From Paraphaeosphaeria minitans (Eukaryota > Ascomycota > Dothideomycetes > Pleosporales > Didymosphaeriaceae), in NCBI GenBank assembly GCA_015832175.1, contig WJXW01000008.1, positions 1,488,001 through 1,552,000 of the forward strand: a DNA stretch of 64,000 nt, given 5' to 3'. The first letter of the stretch is position 1; every line of letters begins with the position of its first letter. The translations under genes were made by a program, and so were the position numbers. The notes beneath the pieces were generated by a model. That model was given only the letters and a program-made list of their open reading frames with translations. It did not search any database and had not been told where the DNA came from. Positions 44,662 to 51,902 of the stretch are shown here, piece by piece.

Positions 44662-46428
44662 ATGAAGATGCTCGAAATGGGAGACGAGGATATCACCGCC
44701 ATGACTGGGGACTCTGCGCCAGCAATCGTTCGTCAAGAGATCAGGACTGCACCTGCCGAGAGCTCGATATGGACGTCAGTGCAGGACGAGACAACCTTCC
44801 GACAAGCAGCAGTCGACTTAGCATTAGCAACGGGTGAGTGTCCCTGGGATGCACACGTTGGCCTACCGCCCCTCCTAGGAGCACCCCAAATTGACGACTA
44901 CGTACACCTTTCCCTGCCACAATCTGAGAGCGGGGAGAATTATATCTTGTCCGAACAGATCGAAACCCGACTAGCGAACGACTTCGCGCTACTCGCCGCA
45001 TCGAAAGAGGCCGTCTTCAGCGTCACGGCAGCATGTATCGAGGAGCGCGCCGATGCCAACGGCCATCTCGTGGGGTTGAAACTTTGGCTAGCCGCGAACG
45101 AGGGCGTGAGCAAAGAGCTCAAGGGTAGCTTAGCAGAAATATGGAATTGCCTCTCAGCTTTCACATCCGAAGGCGAAACGGTGAGAGAAGTCTTTACGAA
45201 GATTGTCCACCTCAACAGACTCCGCATCTACCAACGCGTCCGGAAAGCTGTAGGACACCCTCCCATCTTCCGCGAAAAAGGCAGAACGCGGACAAACCCG
45301 GACGATAAGTTGGCGCGGGCCTTCACGCGGATGCCCACATCAAGGCCACAAGATAAGTGGAAGCCACCCGCCCAATGCAACGAGCTTGTTGACCGCGGGC
45401 TTGCTTTAAACGAAAAGTTACTGGCACTGCTTGAGAGCCTCAGCATCGATGAGATAGAGCAAGGTCACAATGATGTAGTGCGACAACTGGAACGCATTTC
45501 GAGGGATTGCTTCAATGTCACTACAGACGGTGGGAGAGTGCCTTTCAAGCAGTTACTCATCGAGTGCAAACTTGATGCCCGACTGTGGCTCAAGAATAAA
45601 TACATTGGAGAAGTGGACAAAATCGGTGCTTACTGGCGTATGGCCATGTCATTATGCAGAATCCACCATCATATCTCGCGAGGAAGACCGCGAGATTTCG
45701 CGCCCATCAAGCTCGAAATCGAAGGCGTACAGCCGTACGTATCTATGACCAACGAACCCTCCATACAGGGCCGTCCAATGCCATGTTACGTGCATGCAGA
45801 AGTCCAACTCATTACACATCTTGCGCAGCAGGAGGCAAGCACTGAGTTCAAATCGTCATCGTCCACGCAGCAAATCATCGCGCGGCGACCTCGGATCATA
45901 GGTGCTTCAAAAAGCGCTTGCTTCCTCTGTTTCCTGTTCTTAAGTTGCTACGGAGGCCCAAAGACACCGGCTACCCATGGCCGACTGTATGACCAATGGA
46001 CAGTACCTGACCTTGCCGAGTACACACCCGCGCAGACAGAACATTTGCGTGAAACTCTTCTGCGAATGCATACTGCGATGGTCAGGCTGCGGGAGGACTA
46101 TTGTCTGAAGAAGCACAGAGACCACCCGATGACGAGTCGCGTGGATCTTGATCGACTGTCTTTATACTCGACGGATAATCCGGATACGCGTTCACAAGAA
46201 GCTACATTCGAATCAAACGACAAAGTGTCTGCACGACTCCCGCAATCTGAGACGCCCAAAAGACGGACCAGCGTGAAAAATAGCCGAGAAGCGGAACACC
46301 GCCCAAAGGGTGTTGTCATACATGGGGAAAAAGATCCATCGCCCGAGGAGGAGCAAATACATGGTCTGCGAGCCATGTTCGAGAGATGTTGGGTCAGAAT
46401 TCGGGAATTCGGGTTTGCTAATCAATGA
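44662..46428 (+). CDS. OTT_1508-like deaminase-fold protein
   Basis: Single exon, 588 aa from the first in-frame ATG. An open GTG-led extension to 44530 lacks an ATG. The first ~330 residues are helical and match no domain I recognise. The deaminase core follows: H378-A-E380 in CYVHAEVQLI and C420-x2-C423 in GASKSACFLCFLFL. Together these form the zinc site of the cytidine-deaminase superfamily, with the PRIIGASK strand before the cysteines as in the OTT_1508 group (Pfam PF14441) found in fungi and some bacterial toxins. The tail (about 460-588) is polar and probably disordered. Expected activity is zinc-dependent deamination of a base in nucleic acid or nucleotide. Substrate and biological role are not established for the fungal members. 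Confidence 0.78.
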   Translation: MKMLEMGDEDITAMTGDSAPAIVRQEIRTAPAESSIWTSVQDETTFRQAAVDLALATGECPWDAHVGLPPLLGAPQIDDYVHLSLPQSESGENYILSEQIETRLANDFALLAASKEAVFSVTAACIEERADANGHLVGLKLWLAANEGVSKELKGSLAEIWNCLSAFTSEGETVREVFTKIVHLNRLRIYQRVRKAVGHPPIFREKGRTRTNPDDKLARAFTRMPTSRPQDKWKPPAQCNELVDRGLALNEKLLALLESLSIDEIEQGHNDVVRQLERISRDCFNVTTDGGRVPFKQLLIECKLDARLWLKNKYIGEVDKIGAYWRMAMSLCRIHHHISRGRPRDFAPIKLEIEGVQPYVSMTNEPSIQGRPMPCYVHAEVQLITHLAQQEASTEFKSSSSTQQIIARRPRIIGASKSACFLCFLFLSCYGGPKTPATHGRLYDQWTVPDLAEYTPAQTEHLRETLLRMHTAMVRLREDYCLKKHRDHPMTSRVDLDRLSLYSTDNPDTRSQEATFESNDKVSARLPQSETPKRRTSVKNSREAEHRPKGVVIHGEKDPSPEEEQIHGLRAMFERCWVRIREFGFANQ

Positions 46429-46541
46429 ATATGAGTTTAGGTCATGACAGGAGCTGTGTCTAATGGCTATCATCGCACTCTAAATTCAATCTACTTCACA
46501 TCTACAGCCTCGCTCTACCCCCTTTACCATCTCCCACCCCC

Positions 46542-46573
<32 letters not shown>

Positions 46574-46718
46574 CTCTCCACACCAAAACACTCATACGAC
46601 CCTCTTCCACTGCCCAACCATATCATCACGTCCCCCTTCCCACCCACCGCCTTCTCTCTAAACAAGCTCACCTCAATTCCTTCCGCCATTAACGGTCCTT
46701 TATTTTGCTTCTCGTTAT
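46429..46718. other. Intergenic with C-rich tract
   Basis: 3' flank of the deaminase-like gene. Pyrimidine-rich on the + strand, with a 22-C run at 46548-46569. Confidence 0.6.
46548..46569 (+). repeat. 22-nt C homopolymer
   Basis: An uninterrupted run of 22 C within a longer CT-rich stretch. Such runs slip in replication and are prone to sequencing length error. Confidence 0.9.
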
Positions 46719-47170
46719 CTATCGGACTGATCTGCCCGAACACCGGCACAAACACAAATACAAACACGGGCAACATACAGCGAATCCCAACTCTGGTAGT
46801 ACATCCCCCCTTTGACCAGCACATCGCGCTCGGACTCCTTGACGTTGGGAATGGGGATCTTGACGTAGCCCGCGAACCACCCTCGGAGGGCCCTTTAACT
46901 CGTACGCGTTGTGCTGCGCAAACCCAGTCTTCGCGTCGCGCAGGATGTCCACGGCAACGGGGACGTACGTATCACGCGGTGCCGCCCCACGCAGTCCTGC
47001 GTATATCCGTTCAGATCTCCAGTTCACCGTCGAGTTAAAGAACCCAATTACCTGCGGGACGTCGAAGCGCTCTTTGAACCAGCTCCAGACATCTGGCCGC
47101 GTACCGTTCCCGTACATTGCTCTAAGCCGTGGGTGGCCGCCATGTCCAATCTGTTTTAGGTAAAGATAAC
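46719..47170 (-). pseudogene. Fragment of a FAT1-like very-long-chain acyl-CoA synthetase/transporter
   Basis: On the minus strand the sequence reads GHPRLRAMYGNGTRPDVW, then WFKERF and IGFFNST. These match the YGNGMRPDVW...FFNSTEG block of Fat1/FATP proteins, although the Glu-Gly after NST is altered. Further down it reads YVPVAVDI, RDAKTGFAQ and NAYELKG. A frame change at about 46,885 moves the match to another frame, which reads GWFAGYVKIPIPN, SERDVLVKGG and MYYQSWDS. The first two-thirds of the family (AMP-binding core) and the C-terminal end are absent. It is a truncated, frameshifted relic. It is GC-balanced, so decay was not by RIP. Confidence 0.7.
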
Positions 47171-47419
47171 TTGACAACAAGAAGAGACGAGCACGCTACA
47201 ACGTTTGTTGTTCACAAAGTACGGTCTGCGAAGTCCAATGGGATCTGCGAGTCAACTCAGATTTGTTAATTTCGAGAATTGTTTGTGGGGTTGGTGGTAT
47301 AATCGATTCTATGCTGCATGTGCGTACGACGTCGCGTGCGTTCATGCGCCAAGGGTATCACTGTTGAAACTCCGATCCCCATCCCAATTCCATGAGACCG
47401 AGGGTTATTTCACAGACTA

Positions 47420-49222
47420 CTAAGCTGCATTCGCCCTTTTGTTCTTTTTCGCCATCTTCTCCTGTTTCTTCCGCTCCTCCTTCTCCTTGTTCCTTTGTTC
47501 CTTCTCTAGCCATGAGCTACCGGAATTCTGGGCATCCTTCACTGATGTCAAGCCAGTCTCGCCTCCTGCCATGATACTGGCGAGAAAGTTGTCTGAGCTC
47601 TGCTTGACGTCTTTTGCCGTTTTCGAGCCTTCGGTGTTGGCTTCGTTCTTTTTGTGCTTCTTTAAAGGATTTGTATTGGTGTTTCCCTTGCCACTGTTTT
47701 GGGTTTGAGCATAAGCCTTGATTTCAATTGCCGTTCCACCACTTTGACTCTGGGTCTTGCCTTCGTCGGTATCCTTTGAATCGGTGTTCTCAGGGAGCGC
47801 TGCTTCCTCGGCAAGGAGCGCTTTCAGCGTGGCTGCCGCTGCTTCATCGCCTTTGCCTGCTAGTTTCCTCTTGATCCGGATGTCGTTGTTGATAGTACGT
47901 CTTAGTTCGGCAATTGCCTCCTCGTCACCACTAGCTGCCTGTCTTCGCAGCTCCGCTCGCTTCTGATCTCGCTCGATTTGCTGCTGTGCTACAAACTCTT
48001 TCTTCTTGCTCGTGGCTGTCTGCAGTGCGTTGGTGCTCCTGGTCAGAGCATCCTGCGCCGCATTCACAGCGGCTTGTGACTTGTTCCTCCCCACACCGCT
48101 CCCGAGCCACTCATTCTCGTAACCCCAGCCTGTCAAATAGACACCCTGGTAATATTGCTGGACACCGAGCGCTGTCATCTCCATTTGCTTTTCATCCGTG
48201 TATATGACTTTGATGTGGTTCATATGGATGAGCTTTCGGAGCTCCTCTTGGGCATTCGCATTTTCCACAAGAACAGGCTCGCGGTAATCTAGCAACTGCT
48301 CAGCCCAGAGTTGGTTCATCCACTTCTCAGCCGTGAGAAAACCCTCAGCGGGGTCCGAGAGCACCACTGCGGCGACGTAGGCTTCGAACACATCAGCTGT
48401 GATCTTGGTCCAGACCTTGGAGGCTGGGCCTGGTTTCAAGTGCGACGCATGTTTCATTCTATCGACCAAGCTGTAGTCGTTGGAGAACTTGGCTAAAGTA
48501 TCGTTTCTGATCAACTGTTCGCGGAAGTGTGCCTGTGACGGAACGTCCAGATGCGGCAAGCGATGCGCAATCAGCCGTGTGGCCATCACTTCGAGATATG
48601 CGTCTCCGATGAATTCGAGGCGTTCGTAAGTGAGGTCGTCGGTAGAGGTGATGCCCTTCACTTTGGCTTTCGACTCATAAACAGAAGCGTGCGTGAAAAC
48701 TTGTACCTCTAGCGACGGTTCGATGGGGGGAAGAGATGGTAGGGGCTTCGCTTTCTCTATCAGCTGCTCGATGTATTCTGGGATCATCACGTATTCGCCC
48801 TTAGACGGTCGTGCCTTGTTCAACTGTTTCATCAGCTTGGCATGCTTCTTGTCGTTCCGGGCGGACAGTAGTCTTCGCAGCTCCCCAGCACAGCGCAGGA
48901 TGTCCGTGTCACCATCTGGCGTCTGCTCGTCTGCTTCGACCATTGCCAGGAGGGCGATCATCCCGGCGTCCGCCTCTTGCTTGGCGAGCTTGCACGGCTC
49001 GCATTTCGAGGGATCAGGTAGTCGGCCGATGTAGTCCAAGTGCGCGGTCTCGCCTCTGCGTTCCTTGCTCGTAGGTACACTCTGGAGAGTGGGATAATTA
49101 TGGGTTCGGGGCTGATGAGCTTTGAAATTCGGATTTCGCGGTCGGAAGTTGGAACTATCCGAGCGCGCATGTTTCTGCGAGTTGTCGTTGCCGTAGTGCT
49201 CGAAGCCGCCTGCAGGTGCCAT
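47420..49222 (-). CDS. RNT1: Ribonuclease III, Rnt1-type
   Basis: Cleaves double-stranded RNA stem-loops in pre-rRNA, snRNA and snoRNA precursors in the nucleus. Single exon, 600 aa from the ATG at 49222; the frame stays open upstream but overlaps the mS33 exon and has no supported start. The RNase III domain is at about residues 170-300: VFTHASVYE, then the signature ERLEFIGDAYLE, HFREQLIRNDTLAKFS, and the catalytic helix ADVFEAYVAAVVL. A dsRNA-binding domain follows at about 323-392 (NAQEELRKLIHM, VYLTGWGYENEWLGSGVGRNK). The ~200-residue tail is Lys/Glu/Ala-rich, probably disordered and basic at the end (KKNKRANAA). One RNase III domain and one dsRBD, with no helicase or PAZ, separates it from Dicer. 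Confidence 0.88.
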   Translation of the reverse strand: MAPAGGFEHYGNDNSQKHARSDSSNFRPRNPNFKAHQPRTHNYPTLQSVPTSKERRGETAHLDYIGRLPDPSKCEPCKLAKQEADAGMIALLAMVEADEQTPDGDTDILRCAGELRRLLSARNDKKHAKLMKQLNKARPSKGEYVMIPEYIEQLIEKAKPLPSLPPIEPSLEVQVFTHASVYESKAKVKGITSTDDLTYERLEFIGDAYLEVMATRLIAHRLPHLDVPSQAHFREQLIRNDTLAKFSNDYSLVDRMKHASHLKPGPASKVWTKITADVFEAYVAAVVLSDPAEGFLTAEKWMNQLWAEQLLDYREPVLVENANAQEELRKLIHMNHIKVIYTDEKQMEMTALGVQQYYQGVYLTGWGYENEWLGSGVGRNKSQAAVNAAQDALTRSTNALQTATSKKKEFVAQQQIERDQKRAELRRQAASGDEEAIAELRRTINNDIRIKRKLAGKGDEAAAATLKALLAEEAALPENTDSKDTDEGKTQSQSGGTAIEIKAYAQTQNSGKGNTNTNPLKKHKKNEANTEGSKTAKDVKQSSDNFLASIMAGGETGLTSVKDAQNSGSSWLEKEQRNKEKEERKKQEKMAKKNKRANAA

Positions 49223-49526
49223 TAGCAAGACGTTGCACGCGAGTGGGAGCAACGATGCGAATGCCACAGAAGAGGCAGGCAGACATATAATGGGTGGAAA
49301 GAAAGAGACGAGCACACATACCTCCGCGCTTCTGCGCCCCGTCGCTAGACATGCTGTGTGATCTAGCAATACAAAGTTTGCGAGGTTGAAAACGGGCTGC
49401 GACAACGCAAATGCGGGCAGCCGGTCGGGGCGAGGTGGTCCGGGCGCCCGCCAAGAGCCCCATTCACCAGAGACCTCCGAGATCTTCTCCGCATTGTGCC
49501 GCATCGCGACTGCATCCAGCCCCGAA
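49223..49526. promoter_or_regulatory. Divergent promoter, RNase III / mS33
   Basis: 304 bp between the two start codons. No TATA box found; GC-rich. Confidence 0.5.
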
Positions 49527-49977
49527 ATGGCCGTCTCACCTATCTCGCGCGCGCGCGTGTTGGACCTCATGAAGGTGCCTACTTGTTCCTATCCGATGTC
49601 ACCTCCAAAACCCCTCTGACGCGCGACAGGTCCAATGCAAGGTCTTCTCCACAACTTTCAACCCAGAACGCATCCGTCTCGGTAGCCGTATACTACACCA
49701 GCGCCTCAAAGGCCCCTCGGTCGCGTCGTACTACCCGCCGCGAATAGCTACGATTCCGCATCTGAGGAAGCTGTACCCGAACTTCTCCGTTATGGATGAG
49801 CAGGAGGAAGACTGGTTGGAGCATTTGGGCGTTGCCAAGTCGAGGGGCAAGTCGCCGCCAAAGAAGAAGAGGACTGCTGCTGGTAAGTGGAGAAAAAAAA
49901 AGACGGGGTCGGGCCAGGAGGATGTGTATCATGCTGACTGTGCTGCAGAATCGAAGAAGTTCAGCAAGAAGCGATAG
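49527..49977 (+). CDS. RSM27: Mitochondrial small ribosomal subunit protein mS33 (Rsm27)
   Basis: Model: join(49527..49574, 49630..49882, 49949..49977), 109 aa, introns of 55 and 66 nt. The start MAVSPISRARVLDLMK continues across the first intron into VQCKVFSTTFNPERIRLG. Next come RLKGPSVASYYPPRI and FSVMDEQEEDWLEHL, then a basic tail (KSPPKKKRTAA, SKKFSKKR). This is the mS33 pattern: a DLMK...C.IF.TTFNP start and a GP...YYP motif. It is a component of the mitochondrial 37S subunit. The tiny first and last exons are typical of fungal ribosomal protein genes. Exon 1 contains a GCGCGCGCGC run that encodes part of SRARV. Confidence 0.9.
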
Positions 49978-50690
49978 GCGCGTGGGAATTGGTGTAGGAT
50001 TGTACAAGCTGGAAAGCAAGGAAGAAACATTGTACATTGGATGTATCGCAAATCATCAGGGATGGCGTTCGGGCTCACAGCACGCACTGAAGTGTACATT
50101 ATGGCAAAGATATCAATTGAGAATAGCAACTCCAGCAATCAAATCTTAATCTTGGGTGTGACATATTCCTTGACCGCTTAAGGAATACCAACGACAAGAC
50201 TAGAACATTGCACATCTTTGCAACCTTCTCCAGCTGTCCGAGGCGCGTGGGCCGCGCTCGTAGACAAGACATACTTCCAACAAGGGGGTTAAGTCTGTGG
50301 TGCTGAAGGTGGTCAGTCGCTATCACTGAGAGACCACGGGCCGAAGTTGGAAAAAAAAGGGGAAGGCTAAAGCATCATACCTAAACCCGTATGAAAGGAA
50401 TAAGCTCCTTGGACCTGCGGGATGTAGCTCCATCTCACCCAAAGCACCCAGGAGACAGCGCCGTCACGTGGATGGCTGGTCACCTGCGTCAAGTGTCCCT
50501 TTATGCTGCAGCGTCAAGTACGCAAGCGTTCAATACCGATTCAAATTTTCGCCACTAAGCGGACCCCGGGGCGGGGGCGTGATCCGATTCAAAACTGCTT
50601 TCACATGTCTTCCTTCCTTGGGCGTTATCAGTGCGTCTGCCGAACTCAAAGCGTAGCTCGAAGTGTAGCAACCTAGTTGCGTAGGATCAA
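49978..50690. other. Convergent intergenic, 713 bp
   Basis: 3' flanks of mS33 (+) and DCP1 (-). No gene, RNA or repeat recognised. Confidence 0.5.
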
Positions 50691-51534
50691 TTAGCCAAAT
50701 TTGTTGTAGTCTTGATGTGCTCGCATGAAGAGTTGGTTGAGCATATCAGGTTGGCCCGGCTGGTAGCCTTGGTGTAGTGCTTGTGTGTTGTGGTGGTTCA
50801 CGACACTCCACGCTGCATCTTGTGTACGTTGTTGTCCAAAAAGCTCCCGAAGTGACAGTTGCCGTCCCATGGAGACGGAAGACAGTGCCTGGTCGGAAGT
50901 TATACTGGCGGTGTCGGTGCTCTGGTCCACAGCGGCCTGGCTGGCTTGAATACGTGCCTGGTCAGTGCATGTCAGCAAACATCCGCCATAAGTATGATGC
51001 TCAGGTTTAAGCAATACTCACAGCTAGTTCCTGGATTTTGGCTACACACTCAGCGCGAATATTGGCGGTACTGCTCGGAGGCGGCTCGCAGAAGATCCAC
51101 AGGCCGTATACCTGATCGCCTTGCAAGATAATGTACTCGTCCGTGAATTCCAAACCATCGGGTCCTGTGATATCCATGTAGAAGTTGTCCATGCTGCGGC
51201 GGTTCAAGATAACGACACCGTAACGCTCGACCCCGACAGCAGAGGGCACCAGTCCGCAGATGAAGAGACTGCCTTCAACGCCAACCTTCTCCCACTGTTC
51301 CGTCTCCAGACTGAAGGCATACAGGACGGCATATGGGGCGACATAGTGCACCGCGTTGACATGGGCATAGTGCCGGCGAATGACGGAGAGATTGAGCTCC
51401 TCGTTGGAGCGCCCGGGCGGCGGCGGCGGTGGGTAATCAATGTTGTGGGGGGCATCAGTCTCGTAGTCCGATGGCTGCGGCGGAGCCTGTGGTTGCGAGT
51501 GGGGCGCGCGCGACCTCCCCTTGTTTGGACCCAT
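50691..51534 (-). CDS. DCP1: mRNA decapping complex subunit Dcp1
   Basis: Activator of the Dcp2 decapping enzyme in cytosolic mRNA decay. Model: complement(50691..50957, 51022..51534), 259 aa, one 64-nt intron. The N-terminus is Pro/Gln-rich. The EVH1 domain runs about residues 45-170: LNLSVIRRHYAHVNAVHYVA, AVLYAFSLETEQWEKVGVEG, LFICGL, YGVVILNRRSMDNFYMDI, and VYGLWIF. A C-terminal helix-like motif after the intron reads GRQLSLRELFGQQRTQDAAW, matching the conserved element of ascomycete Dcp1. The start MGPNKGRSRA is the first ATG that leaves no room for further domain; the frame stays open upstream without family similarity. Confidence 0.92.
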
Positions 51535-51902
51535 GGCGCGCGAGGAAGAGATGTTGGTGTCGGGGTTGTGTAGAGGTCTGACGCGTGGTGTTGGCGCGGG
51601 GAGCTCCTCGGTACGGCAGGTACGGTAGGTACGGCGGATGAGATAGGTACGGCACCCTAGGAAATAGCGACTGCACCACCACAAATGCTCGAGAGCTTGG
51701 GCCAGGTGGCTCAACGACGAGCACTGCCACGCCGTCGTCATCGTCATCGCCGGAGCAATACTTGCTATGTCATAGAGGAGAGGCAGCATCCGTCGAGCAT
51801 TCACACCGTTCGACACGCGACCGACGGTAGTACCATGGACAGCCGGTAACGTCCTTCTCTGACCTTTTGACACAGCGCCGCCTGCCCCTCCCAACCATCG
51901 CC
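51535..51902. promoter_or_regulatory. Divergent promoter DCP1 / inositol 5-phosphatase, with 9-bp repeats
   Basis: 368 bp between starts. Three tandem 9-bp units GGTACGGCA, GGTACGGTA and GGTACGGCG lie at 51610-51636, and a fourth GGTACGGCA lies at 51646-51654, 76-120 bp upstream of the DCP1 ATG. Could be a regulator cluster or a microsatellite-like leader. Confidence 0.55.

Noticed and set aside
49223..49570. Upstream extension of the RNase III frame
   Set aside because: It overlaps exon 1 of mS33 on the other strand and adds a hydrophobic stretch foreign to the family; the ATG at 49222 is better.
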